From positions 1,674,001-1,738,000 of the forward strand of contig NC_018210.1 in the NCBI RefSeq assembly GCF_000219625.1: a DNA stretch of 64,000 nucleotides. Direction: 5' to 3'. The position numbers and the translations under genes are program-made. The notes below the pieces were generated by a model. The model was not told the origin of the DNA and searched no databases. It worked only from the letters and a program-made list of their open reading frames with translations. This stretch comes from Zymoseptoria tritici IPO323 (taxonomy: Eukaryota; Ascomycota; Dothideomycetes; Mycosphaerellales; Mycosphaerellaceae). Positions 11,975-23,072 of the stretch are shown here, one piece after another (positions within the stretch are counted from its first letter, which is position 1; every line of letters begins with the position of its first letter).

Positions 11975-12114
11975 TACTTTGGTGTGTGAGAGGGTATAAT
12001 GGACTGGATATTGTGGCCTGTTGTGGTTTGCTGTGGTTTGCGAGGCCGACGAACCCTTTTTCTTTTTTTTTTCCCCCTTTTTTTTTTTTTACTCACTCAC
12101 TTTGTTGGAGATTG

Positions 12115-12167
12115 GTGAGTTTCGGCTTGAAAGTTGTGAGTTTCGGCTTGAAAGTTGTGAGTGTCGG
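12115..12167. repeat. 21-bp tandem repeat, about 2.5 copies
   Basis: The unit GTGAGTTTCGGCTTGAAAGTT occurs at 12,115-12,135 and 12,136-12,156 without change and continues into a partial third copy (GTGAGTGTCGG). It follows a T-rich homopolymer tract. This is probably simple slippage. Confidence 0.8.
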
Positions 12168-13020
12168 GTTGGGGGTGTGTAGGTTAGAGGGTTGGTGGAT
12201 GTCAGGGGACGGGTGAGGGTGAGGAGGAGAAGGAGGAGAAGAAGGAGGTCTGGTAGCGCTTTTTGTGCTTCTGCGTTGTTTGCGCTGTTGTGATACGCAG
12301 ACGAGGAGAGGCCGCGTAATGAAATCGGGTTGCACGGCATCGAGAGAAGAAAGACTAAGCGATCATCAACGAAGAAGCATCAGCTCGCTGCTGGGATAAG
12401 TCGATTCAGTCATGCATTGTCGTGGTCGTGGTCGTTGTCACTGTCAGTATCATCCTCTCGTCGCATCCCTCCTCTCCTCCTCGTCGGTGGTGAAAATGTC
12501 AATCGGTAGTGAGAGAAGACTTGAAGGCTTCAGAGTGACCTCCGGGTGGAAGGAGAAACCGCGGCAATGAGATCGGACGAGCTGGCTCTGTTCGTTCGAG
12601 CGGGAGTCGAAACGGCGGGTTTGAGAATCGATGTCGTGGACGGAGGAGAGGAAATTTATATCGACGAAGAAGCAGCTTTTTTCGAAATGAGGCGAGGATG
12701 TCGTTTCTTGCTGGTGTTGTCTTGAGAAGCAGAGAAGTAAAAGGTCGATGGTAGTACAGTAGTCGTCTGTTGACATTTGTTTTCTTCGACTGCAGCTTGG
12801 ATTACACTTGCTAAAAGTTCATACACTAATCGCACACAACGCTATCTGTCTGTCCGTGATCTGTCTGTCGACGCCTCGCGACCTTCGCTCAGAAGTCACA
12901 GCATGTCAAAGTAGTCGTCCGAGCATCGCATAATGCACAAGTCGCAGAAGTCGCCATCTGCGCTTCGCCGAGCAGTGCTCGTCTCAGCATTCGTACAAAT
13001 CTCCTCGCATTCGAAATGCT

Positions 13021-16000
13021 TCACGCCGTCTGGGCTGCCGCAGCGGCAGGCGCAGCGTGAGCGATCACATGGCCACCGCCACGCGCACCACCACGTCCAC
13101 CACGTGCGCCGGTCCACCCGGACTTGCGCCTCTCCGGAAGCACACCCTCGTTCTCAACGGCTGGCTTCTTAAATCCGGCATTGCCCTCCCCGCTCCCACC
13201 AACGATCGAAGCAGCAACGTTCTCAGCACCGTCCTTTCCCTTGCCATGCTTGTTGAACTTGCCACTCGGCTTCCTCTCCTGCTGAGGACCCAACGCACCA
13301 CTAGCCTTGCGATAGGAATGCTCGCTCTTGGGACGATACACCCTCTTGTCCTTCAACTGCGTTCCCGGAATCGAGAGCCGGAACTCATTAGACTTTTCGA
13401 AAAAGATTCCCAAAGCGGACGTCGGTTGCACGGGTTTCATAAACTTCGCGTTCGAGCCCACCAGCTTGAGAATGTGCTTGTGTCCAGGCTGCGGTGAGAG
13501 ATCGTAGGCGATGTTGTTGCGAGGGATCTTCACTTTTGGCATGGAGCCGAAGCTGAGCTCCTCATTGAACATGCGGTCGATGGTCGGCTTGGTCGCCATG
13601 TCTTGAACCACCGGGGCGGTGATGCGGCCGCCATAGCTGGGAATGCGCTGTGCTTGTGGGAGAGATACCATGGCACTGGCGGCTGCGTCGTCGTACGGAG
13701 CCCTACTAAGGGAAGCGGGCGCGAGAGCCATGCGCGGAGGGGTCTTTGGTGGCGAAGGCGGAGTCTCCGTCGAGATACCAGTACGGTTGAACAACCCGTT
13801 GAATCGCGCTTGCCAGGCCTTATCCATGACAATCGGACGTGCAGCGCGTGATGCTGGCACGGCGGGACCCCAAGCTGATCCAGGTTGCTGTGGCGAACCT
13901 GGATGAAGCTGCGCGTTCTGCTGGCTGGAGGGTGACAGCGGTGGAAGGCGAACCTTGACTTGTGGACGTGGAAGCCTCACGTGTGGGTGGATTGTGTCGG
14001 TCCCATCGTTCACCGGGTGGTCTTCAGTCTCAGGAGGCGGTGGTGATTGCTCTTTCGACTCAATAGCAGGCGCTAGCGGCGCAGTCGGGAAACGTGCTTG
14101 ATTATAGTAAGACGTCGGAGCGGAATACTGCTGAGGACGACCGATTGGAGCCTGTCGAGCGGCGGTGCCGCCGTGCGCGGGATTCTGCGAAAAGTCTGGA
14201 ATCTTCACGGTGCTGCCAACGTTCTGCCCATTGCGAGCATCCAGCGCAGGTGAAGCACCTGAGAATGCTGCAGGCGGTTGCGTCTGCGCTGTTGGGGGCG
14301 CTGGCGAGGTCGTGGTGATGCCGCCCGATCCACCAGCTCCGTGAATGATGATCTCGGCTGGTTCGTACTTCCTCGGCGCACCGAACTTGCCTTGCTCTGC
14401 GGACGTCTTCTTGAAAGTTTCCTGGAATTTGTTCTCTGACGGCGGTGCCACAGCAGTCAGGTCTCTCCTCCGCACTTCAGCTGCAGCCGCCGCTTCGGCC
14501 GAGTAGGCGGATGGAAGCTGACGCGCGACATTGCCCCAACTAGCTGCTGCCTCGGATCGAGCAATAGGCTGCTGCTGTGTCCGAGAAGGTGGTCCAATCG
14601 GGCCAGGAGGATGACTTGGGCGACCAAGACCGGATGGGGGTGCTACACCAGCGTGGCGTGCTTGATTGAAGGGGTCGGTACGCTGATCCATCCCAGGGGG
14701 TGCAAAGCCACGTTGCTGCTCCACCATCTGCTGCTGATGCATGTTTGGCGACCGGGTGTCCTGTGCATATCCCTGGGGTGAGATCCTGGACGCGGTCGGT
14801 GGGCGACCCATACCAGGGGGCGGCGGGAGCGATGAGCTTTGCTGATTCATCGGTAGAGGCGCGAACACGCCTGAGCTCTCGAACGTGCCGTTTCCAATCC
14901 CTGCGGTACCCCACACGTTGCTGTTCGGTGCCGTGGTCGGCCAAGGGGTGAACTCGCCGGTGTTGAGATTGTTCGGGGAGCGGCCGAATGACTGTGGTTT
15001 GCGGTCGCCTGGTGAAGAATATGACGAAGTGGGTGCCTTGAAATTTGCTCCAGATTGTTGATAGGGCGCTCGGTTGCCGGCTGCCGGCGATAAATGCGCG
15101 CGGGCCGGCTGCCTCGAGGAGGCGTCCGTCGTGTCTTGTTGTCCGACGGGAGATTGTTTCGGCGGAAATGGACCTTGTGATCTGTCCTCAGCTGGCATGA
15201 CCTTTTCAGCTGTCGGCACGCGTGATTGGTCTGCCTGCGGTGCGGTTGGTGTCGACGCTGGCAGTGACTGAGCTGGGCCAGGTTGTGATTGAGCTTGAGG
15301 CGCAGTTTTGTCACCGGAAAGCGCTGCTGCAACAGCCTGCTCGCTGGCAGGTGTAGTCTTTGATGCTGCCGTGGCAGCAGCGGCAGCTTCAGCATCACGC
15401 TCCTTCTTCGATTTGCCGGCGCCCTCCAAAGACGCCAACTTAGCCCGGAGGCGTTCCTGCTTGGCCGCCTGTTCGGCTTGTTCCTCTTCTTGCCGACGCT
15501 TCTTTGCAAGCTCTCGTTTCTCCTTCATAACGCGCTCTTGTGCCTTGATCTGATCTTCTACCGAGAGAGCCGGTTCGCCCATTGGCACGACTTCAGTCGC
15601 CACATCGCTGGCTGGACGTGCAGGCATTTGCTGATCCCAAGCAGACTGCTGCGGAAATTGAGGTTTGACAGGACCACTGCTGGCCTGCGAGCCTGCATCG
15701 AATGGAACCTCGGGGGTCTGGCTGAGATCTTGGCCTCTGGCAAACGACATTCTCCTCGCGGCCGGGTTGCTACCCTGACTCACGCTGGAACCTCGTCTTC
15801 TGCCCCAGCTACTACCGTCCATCTGTGAGCTCGTTCGTGACTGGAAAGCGGCCGAGGGCTCAGCAGGTGTGAGTGCGCTATGAGATGGCCTCTGAAGTAC
15901 TGCCGGCTTTCTAAAAGCAGAGTCCTGCTTAACAGAGCTTCGACGGCCTTCAGGAGCCGGCTCATACCGACCATTGGTGGAGTTGAAAAGCTCTCGTGCA

Positions 16001-17625
16001 CCTCCTTCACCCTCTTTCCAAGACCGGTCGAAAGTATCCGCTGCAATTTCACGTGCGGCAACGGGTGGAGTTGAATCATAGACTCGCCCATCTTGAGGTG
16101 CAAGTCGTCCGTCTTGAGGCGCGAGACGTCCATCTTGGGATGCGAACGGCGTGGGAGCATGTGGCATTTGCGTCGGAGGGATGATTGGTGACACGGCATC
16201 AGGCTTTGGTACTGGTGCCCAGGGCGACTTCTGCGGGGGAGCAGGACTCTTAGCTTTCAACAGAGGCTTCTCCGTGCCTGGTCCAGCGGGCCCATTCTGC
16301 TTGGCTTGAATTGCCGCAGCGCCAGGTTTGAGAATCTTCATCGTCTGGCTGTCGTTGCGCTTCATCGTAAGGACCGGCTTAACCGCGTCCATAGACTTCG
16401 CGGGCCCAGAGCCTGGAGCAGGCGTATTGGCAGTTTCGACTTGGCTCGTGGATGGTGGAAGAGGTGCAGCAGAAGGAGCAGCAGAAGGAGCAGCAGCTTG
16501 CGCCGTTGGCTGTGCTTGAGGTGTCTGCTGCTGCTGCTCCGGAGCGGGAGCTTCCAGCGGAGCAACGGTCGATTTTGTTCCATCCATCCAAACCACAGCT
16601 TCCGGTGCCCAGTCATCTTCATCATCGTCAATGTCCGCCCACTTGTTGTCGTTACCACCTTCGTCGGCTTGCAGACGTGTTGCAAGATGAATGCCATATC
16701 GCTGTTTGAGTTCTTCGTCCGTAAATTGTTTCGGAGGTGGCTGTTGCACCGCTGGGATGATGTTAGAACTGGTCTTGCGTGGTGTCAACAAACAGCTACT
16801 CACGTCTGTTCTTATTCCACACCTTGCTGGCATCAGGGCCAGCTGCACTTTGCGGACCCGCGCGGGGCTTCTGAAGATTCTGCAGAGATGAGCCTGCTTT
16901 AGCCACAAGTCTGGGTCCGACCTTGGCTGTCAGAGCTGCTGCCGCGGAAGGGCTTGCTGTAACGTTGTCAGTGTTTCTGCCAACAGACACCAGGCGGCTT
17001 TCAACTTACGCTTGTCCCCAATCTTGCCGGAAGCAACAGTCGTTGTGGGCGCAGCTTTGTTCAGGAATGCCTTGGTGACATTGACCCTGCTGAAGGTTGT
17101 GGGCTTCTTCACTGAATTTGCTCGGATTTGTCCTTCCTCCTTCTTCTCCATGTCCGCTCTGCTCATGTCTGTGTCCGAGTTCACGCTCATATCCACTGAC
17201 ACATCCGCCGTGCTTCTGTTGTCATCGGCATGACCCTCATCTTCATGCACCCCATTCACAAGATCACCTTGTGTAGTAGACTTTCCCTTTCCTTCTGCGC
17301 TCGAGATCACAGCATCGCCTTGCGTTAACGCGGGTTTGGGCGCAGCTTCGCCAGCACTTGGCTCCGCCGCATCCTTGGCCGCGCCAGATTCCACGAATGT
17401 CTCTGCCGTGGTCGCATTGGCAGAGGTCGCGTGCTCGGTCGAGATATTCGAGTGAAGTATCGAGTCGCTCGCGGTGTCTTTGGAGGTATTTTCGGCTTTG
17501 GTAGGTTGTGCGGTGCCTTTAACGGCTGATTCGGTGGTGCTTTGGTTCGCAGCAGCGTCAACAAGCGGCGAGCCGCTCGTCGACTCCCGTTCGTTTACCA
17601 CATTGTGGCTAATCTGCTCTGCCAT
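13021..17625 (-). CDS. Large disordered RGG-tailed protein, function unknown
   Basis: Three exons: 17625-17010, 16956-16804 and 16751-13021, with introns of 53 nt (16957-17009) and 52 nt (16752-16803). The product is 1,499 aa from the ATG at 17625; an in-frame ATG at 17730 would add 35 residues. I do not recognise the family with certainty. Visible features in order are an acidic Ser/Thr/Ala-rich N-terminus, then EELKQRYGIHLATRLQ and an acidic tryptophan patch (KWADIDDDEDDWAPEAVVW). Next are long Pro/Gln/Ser-rich disorder, a charged coiled coil (IKAQERVMKEKRELAKKRRQ onward), and a C-terminal conserved-looking block (FNEELSFGSMPKVKIPRNNI). It ends with a short RGG box (GARGGRGGARGGG). RGG and coiled-coil parts suggest RNA or ribonucleoprotein work; that is inference. 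A translation or stress-granule factor is one possibility. Confidence 0.8.
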
Positions 17626-18458
17626 AACAGGGCCTGGGTCTAGGCGCGCGAGAAGTGTTGTGTCAGTAAATGCGGATGTCGCGTGATAGGCCGCGGCTGG
17701 GAGTGGGATGGGTGGAAAGGCTGAAATCATGCTGCTGTGCTTCTGCGCGCGGTGATTGAAGGGAAGAAATGCCGCGAACTTCCAGCGCAAGCGCGCATGC
17801 AGCTGCGAGACTCGATGGGGATGAAGTACCTCAGTTGCGCTTTCCTGATCTCGCCACGGTGTTGGTTGGCTAGCTTCGGAGGTGGAAGTTCGGTATCGCA
17901 GTCTTCACGGATCGATTTTCGACGCGGGTATTGCGCTTCGAAGCGTCGAGAAAGCGGGTTTCCGGCTTCGACGAGCTCGGAAGGGTGAAGATGAAGATGA
18001 TGTGTGGTGAGTGAGGATGAGGAGAATTGGGGGAGGTTGATGGACTTCGGGCTTCAGGCCCAGCTCCTTTGCGACTCACGATGTCAAGTGACTCCACTCG
18101 TTTAGCTTTAGCTCAGCGCCACGATTAATGGCTGTGCAAAGCGAACGATCAGAAACACGATACTTAGTAAACATAGGATCTCTTCGGAACGACACGGCGA
18201 CTGATGATCACATGTCTCATCGTCACTATCGACATGAGAAGTCATGTGAGAGACCAGGTTATACCGTACTCTGACACGACGGCTGTTCGCGTCACGTGAC
18301 TCGCGAGCAGGTCGAGATGAGATGGTAGACGACACATCAAGCTCGCGGCTCTGAAGCTGTTGGATGATCCTATGTACAGATCTTCAACTCCATGATGCTC
18401 TCCTTCGCTCCTTCCCTCCCGTCTATAACATTTCGGCTGCCCCGATCGTGTCCAGCAT
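17626..18458. other. Intergenic, promoter of the RGG protein and 3' region of ATP17
   Basis: Both flanking genes are on the minus strand. No domain-bearing frame was found. The only possible coding extension is the upstream in-frame ATG of the RGG protein at 17,730. Confidence 0.55.
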
Positions 18459-19070
18459 CTAGTGAGCGTTGTTCTTGTGGTGGCCTGTACATTGTCAGTC
18501 CTGTCCGATGCTCGACGTTTCTACCAGGAGACTCACGAAGATGGAAGTAGTAGTTCTGAGCGTAGCCAATGAGCATCAGACCTCCGATGATGTGGACGAG
18601 CGCTGTCGCGGTGTTAGCCTCCGGTCCACGCATTCCTTCCTCTCTTCTCTCCTCTTCCTCGTGGATCGCACTCACGCATTGGCGATGGCTTCTTGCCAAA
18701 GTATCGGTTCCTGTACCATTGTGCCGGTCCGCGAGCGGTTGGTTCTGGAGCTTGACCGCGTGGGAGCTTCTCGTAGAATCCGACAACGTTTTGCATGCGC
18801 GCGGCATCAGCTGCACCGCCGATGGCCTGTAGGTCCCGATATTAGCCCTGTGGTCTGTCGCAAATATCCGTCTCTTCTGCCGAAACGGGTTTCAAGGTTC
18901 AATGCATCGTGTCGAGGTGCTGAGTGAAGCCGGAAATGGAGTTGGCGAGCGCGAGTAATCGAAGGTGAACATACGTTGGGTGAGGCAATCTGCGCGCAAA
19001 ACTGTCAGCGGTCATTCAATCACATATCACGTTTCCTCCATACCTTTGGTGGCACTATCGAGGAAACCAT
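18459..19070 (-). CDS. ATP17: Mitochondrial F1Fo-ATP synthase subunit f
   Basis: Five small exons: 19070-19044, 18989-18975, 18826-18676, 18602-18537 and 18484-18459, giving 94 aa in 612 bp. Exon 2 is only 15 nt (IASPN). All four introns (54, 148, 73 and 52 nt) have GT..AG ends and all phases agree. The product begins MVSSIVPPKIASPN and carries MQNVVGFYEKLPRG, PTARGPAQWYRNRYFGKKPS, the single membrane helix LVHIIGGLMLIGYAQNYYF and the tail HLRHHKNNAH. These are strong matches to fungal subunit f of the Fo sector, an inner-membrane protein at the dimer interface. The gene diverges from the complex I gene NDUFS4 with only 200 bp between start codons. Confidence 0.95.
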
Positions 19071-19270
19071 GGCTGCTGTGTAGTGGTCGTTCAAGGGCAG
19101 TGGGTGTCGACTGTAGCCGATGAAGTTAAGAAGTCAAGTTGGAGAGTGAGGTGTCTTCCGCCAATCAGCGGCCGAAATAGCCCGTGACCTCGCCATTGCC
19201 CGCAACACCACCTCCCCGACTTCACGCATTCATTCAGAGACGCCTGCGGACAACACGACACACACTCACG
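19071..19270. promoter_or_regulatory. Shared bidirectional promoter of ATP17 and NDUFS4
   Basis: Only 200 bp separate the two start codons, so the region must contain both 5' leaders and both core promoters. It includes a CCAAT box. Co-regulation of two oxidative-phosphorylation genes through this region is inferred from the layout. Confidence 0.7.
19161..19165 (+). promoter_or_regulatory. CCAAT box
   Basis: CCAATCAG sits 110 bp before the NDUFS4 ATG and about 95 bp before the ATP17 ATG. CCAAT is the core site of the fungal HAP/CBC complex, a known regulator of respiratory genes. Occupancy here is inferred. Confidence 0.5.
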
Positions 19271-20065
19271 ATGGCCTCCCTTCGATCAGCAGCGACATCT
19301 GCGCTGCGGACTTCCAGCGTCCGACCGACAATCTCCCTCCGCACACCCGTCCTCGCACGCTACCAGTCCGATGGTTCCGCCAAACCGAGAGCCCAATCAG
19401 CGAGCGGTGAATTGGCGCGGCCGCCTTCAGGTTCAATGGGACACGCTGTTGTGAGACGGGAGAATCCTCCTCATGGACAAGGGAAGCATCAGCCGGACTA
19501 TAACGTGGCGGTGGACTACAGGACATCGTAAGAAAAAGTGGTCCACGGAATACGAGCCACACAGCTAAGCATGTGGTGCACAGGAACTTCTCTCCAGTAC
19601 CGATGCGCGTGATGGACGGCAGCGAGCCCGGCGACGATACACCTGCGGCGGTGCTCTCTGGTGCGCCTATCGAGCTTCAAGCTCGTACAGTTCGGTACAA
19701 GACCACGATTCGCATTTTCCGAGAGCTCATACACTGACCACTTACTTGCTCTCAGCATCTACAAACCCTCCAAAACAGCCACTCAATCCGGCGACTGGCA
19801 CGGACATCAATGGCGCATGGACTGGGACCCACTTTCAAAAGGCCACCGATGGGAGAACCCTCTGATGGGCTGGCAGAGTTCGGCGGATTTCATGCAGGGC
19901 ACACATTTGAACTTTGACACGAAAGATGCGGCGGTTGCGTTTGCGAAGAAGCAGGGATACGAGTTCTTTGTGCAGGAGCCGAACGAGAGGAGGATCATTC
20001 CGAAGGCGTATGCGGATCAGTTTGTGCACAGCCCGAAGAAATTGAAGCAGGTCAGGACGAAGTAG
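19271..20065 (+). CDS. NDUFS4: NADH:ubiquinone oxidoreductase 18-21 kDa iron-sulfur-protein subunit (NDUFS4 type)
   Basis: Three exons: 19271-19527, 19584-19694 and 19756-20065; introns of 56 and 61 nt; 225 aa. The second junction makes ARTVRIYKPSKTATQSG, the signature of the complex I NDUFS4 family, followed by WRMDWDPLSKGHRWENPLMGW, the SADFMQG block and a C-terminal FVQEPNERRIIPKAYADQF. The N-terminus (MASLRSAATSALRTSSVRP, Arg/Ser-rich, no acidic residues) is a mitochondrial presequence. The protein is a peripheral-arm accessory subunit that stabilises the NADH-binding module. The start is fixed by the presequence and the close promoter shared with ATP17. A mutated copy of its last codons lies 1.07 kb downstream. 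Confidence 0.95.
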
Positions 20066-20561
20066 AGCGTTCGGGACAGGAAGATGTTGGGGCGCAGCGG
20101 CTCCGTGTATATGATGGCGCGAAGCAAAACATATTTGACCTGCTCCAGTCTGCTTACGGTCTTCAGGCAGCATTTTCGACTGTCGTGAGACCACTGACGC
20201 TTCGACCACGTCCCGGACAATCTCAAAACTGCAGCTGCGCCATCGGAAACCTCGGTATGTGTACAAGGATCACGCGCATGCTATGACAATATACATTCTC
20301 AGCCCTAGCGAGCATTGCTCCCTTGCCTTCTTGACGTAAGATCGATTCCGCCTCGCGAGTACCGGAATTCTCTCACGGGACCATGCATGCTCTTGCTTTC
20401 CGGTCATGCTTGCGGTCCTGAGATACAGTAAGCTGGCATTCCGGATCGCAACTTGGATCTTTACACTTCAATCCACCTCCACCGATCACGCCAGCGAGCA
20501 ACTTCTTCGTCGTGTCCACTGCACTCCATCTTGCATCCACTCAAAGCAAACAGACACTACG

Positions 20562-20687
20562 ATGCAGCTTATTACCCATCTCTTGATCTCTGAAACCATC
20601 TTCGGAGTAGCTGTGGCCTACGACAACCCGGGTGTCAAACCTCTCCCGTGTGCCCGGGTGCAATGCATACTTTCCGACGAGCTCTAA
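20562..20687 (+). CDS. Possible small secreted protein or remnant (low support)
   Basis: A 41-codon frame begins MQLITHLLISETIFGVAVAY, which looks like a signal peptide, and continues with a Cys-containing stretch before a stop. Another frame just downstream, to about 20,760, is Cys-bearing and coding-like but is not joined by a convincing intron. Either this is a decayed cysteine-rich secreted protein gene or the signal peptide is chance. I do not assign a function. Confidence 0.25.
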   Translation: MQLITHLLISETIFGVAVAYDNPGVKPLPCARVQCILSDEL

Positions 20688-21102
20688 AGCAATTTGTGGA
20701 GACGTGAATGGTGTTCCAGTTCCCTTAAAATGCAGAACGCGTTCAGCTCTACATTGACCACGGAAGGCTCGTTGCTAGTTTTTCCTGTGCCGCAGGGTTT
20801 GGCAACGAGTGCTTCCTCCCAGGGGACAGACAGACAGACTAGGGGACCTTTTGCTACAATCATGGCGGGAGAGACGGGCCCAAACACTATGGCGTATGCC
20901 TACCTAAGGATGATGGGCTTTTTCGACTGTTGCAGAACAAAAGCTGACCAGTGCAAACCTTCTGGGCAAGGTAATCGTGCCTAACGCCTGTGCGTCGCCC
21001 TCGCCTCCTCCCTTGACCTCTCTCATCCGTCTGTTCCAACTCCTCCTCGGCGCGCCTACCATGATGGACAATGCAACGTGGCGGTGGCAGTGAGGTCGAC
21101 GG

Positions 21103-21138
21103 CGAAGAAGTTGAAGCTGGTCAGGACGAAGCAGAGCG
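21103..21138 (+). pseudogene. Fragment duplicating the 3' end of NDUFS4
   Basis: These 36 bases match 20,034-20,069, the last codons and stop of NDUFS4, at 33 of 36 positions. The stop TAG has become CAG. Looser similarity goes on into the 3' UTR (TGTATGATGGCG-like and ATATTT-like blocks, to about 21,210). No intact coding region accompanies it. Confidence 0.6.
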
Positions 21139-21536
21139 GTATGTGAATATGAGATGCTGGTCTACTGTGGCTTTCTGTGTATGATGGCGGAGAATAAGAT
21201 ATTTCATGCAAGGGAATATGAATCTGCGAATCCACGACGAGGCAAGTTCGTCCTGTCTCGATTGTCTTCGGTATATCCATGGATTGTGCAAGAGAAAGTT
21301 TCGGCCACTCTCGATTTGCTCCTCCAAATTGATCGGTAAGTGTTGAGAATCCCTCATACCACCGTTATGCTTGTTTGTCGTTTGTTGGCGTCGTACGACA
21401 CAGCAGTTAATGTGATCTGCTTGCCCCTGAGGCCACTCCTCGATATATTCGACCGTGACTGAGCTGCGCAGTGATCTTGCGGCAGCGATACTGACGGCGG
21501 CCCGGCGCCGTTAGAGTGCAATCGTTCAGTACGCTT

Positions 21537-22267
21537 TCAAGGGATTGGGAGAAAGACCGTGGGTCCCATCGGTTCATGGTCTTTCCAGAAGATCGGACCG
21601 TGGCAACGGTGCACGATATTTGCATCGCACCAAGCCACATTCTCTGCACCCTGGACATCCTGCCTAAGATCGTCGATTTCCGCCGAGGAGATCCACATGG
21701 CCGTCGGTTCGGAAATCAGCGATCCCAATTTCGGAGGTACAGACACGAGGAGCTTCACTCGTACAGCATCCTGACGTAGAGGATTGTTGTGCTTCTTGAG
21801 CTTCCTCATAATCTGTTGAAGGTGCTTCTTGGACTGGTGGAGGCACTTATCACTACCGAACTCTTCTCTGCGGATCTCGCGGACCATGCTCAGGCGCTTC
21901 AGGCCGAAATTCTGAACCCAGGGTTCGAGCTCACTGTGCTATCCCCGTTTGAATACATTGCAGCCATAGAATATTGGTGTTGCCACAGCTCGGATGACAG
22001 GATGAACCTCAAGTAGCGGTGGCTCTTCGATGAATGGTGTGGATCCGGATGACGTCCGTTGATACTAAGGCGTATGCGTAGATAGGGTTCTGAGCAGCGA
22101 GCGTGGAGTCAGCCAATGCTGCTCGAAAAGGCACAACCAGGCCGAGATCCAGTATAGCGCGATGAATGGTCTTGCACCGCACTGCAAGCCTTCTATCCTT
22201 CGTTGCTCACCTGAAGTTCTGCCGACAGGTCGAGAAAGCTTGTCTTTGGCGTATAAGTGAGCGCCAT
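21537..22267 (-). pseudogene. Broken F-box-like/2EXR-type fungal gene
   Basis: Read on the minus strand, a frame starting at 22267 gives MALTYTPKTSFLDLSAELQ. A 121-nt intron (22090-22210, GTGAGC..CTCAG) then leads to NPIYAYALVSTDVIRI. The frame then shifts: the family-like text EEPPLLEVHPVIRA..TPIFYGCNVFKR continues in another frame, meets a TAG, and goes on in the same frame as LEPWVQNFGLKRLSMVREIR to a stop at 21537. The FLDL.AEL.N.IY...L start and the PIFYG block are typical of a large fungal family of F-box-like (2EXR) proteins of unknown role. At least one frameshift and one stop make it a pseudogene, unless splicing is unusual. Confidence 0.6.
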
Positions 22268-23072
22268 CATGTAGCTGTAGCATTGCGGTGGCACAGACTC
22301 TAGACCTTATTCTTGCCAATTTTCCGGATGGTATGAGAAGCCGCGGGGTGCAGAAGTTGTTGTTCAGAAGTTGGTTGTTGAGTCTTGTGTCCAGTCGATT
22401 GTGGATGTTGTGGCAAGCTGCCGAAAAGCTGGAGGTAAGATGATAGGACCTCGATATCCTTCACTTGACATCCATCACTTGACATCCTTTACGGCTCATC
22501 TTGGTCCGGCTCGTGATTTTCACATGTCAAAAGCACAAGGCAACGCACGTGCGAGACAAGCCAAGTAGATCAGGACTCACCTCCTTCTCATGCCATGCTG
22601 ACTTGCCTCCTGGCTTACTCGACCATTCGATGGCCTGACATGCTACGCTTATGGCATCTTCAGCCGTCGTGCCAGATCAACGATAGTTGTACAGCACGGC
22701 CTGGGAGAGGCGCAAGTCTCCTACTTGTGCGAGATCTTGAACTGTCATGCCAGCTCATACTTAGTCGTATGGGCTGGCCGAAAAGGCATGATAGTATCTT
22801 GAACGCGCACCACTTCGTGCGTCAGTGTCAGTATCACCAATGGCCGGCTTGCATCGAATACACCATGACTGGTGTGCGTGGCTAAGGTCGAACAAAGAAG
22901 GGGCAGTCCCCCAATCTGGAAAACGCCAAGCTGTCGATCGAGCTCTCTTTAGGCGGCCCCGCGTCGTCATGATCTCGGTACGGCTTCGTAAGACAAGATC
23001 ACTGTGCATGACAGCTTCTTCTCTATCACTCCTCTCCTCGAACAACACCCATCACAACACACAACATCCATC
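22268..23072. other. Intergenic, upstream of PI31
   Basis: No supported gene. It contains a short direct repeat, CACTTGACATCC twice, near 22,460-22,490. The last 70 bases before the ATG at 23073 are the C/A-rich leader of PI31. An in-frame ATG at about 23,004 is probably in the leader. Confidence 0.55.

Larger units (their letters stand above)
10866..13020. other. Intergenic, 2.15 kb, convergent 3' regions with a small inverted-repeat element
   Basis: No gene supported. It holds a CA microsatellite near 11,055-11,070, the inverted-repeat element at 11,787-11,974, a T/C homopolymer run near 12,060-12,090 and a short tandem repeat at 12,115. A 108-codon minus-strand frame at 12,450-12,776 has an ATG but no domain, intron context or coding-like composition. 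Confidence 0.6.

Noticed and set aside
12058..12090. T-rich homopolymer run as a terminator or retroposon tail
   Set aside because: It is mixed T and C, lacks a source gene or target duplication, and is best seen as simple sequence.
12450..12776. 108-codon minus-strand frame with ATG
   Set aside because: No domain, no neighbouring exons, no coding-like composition; it is most likely chance in a long intergenic region.
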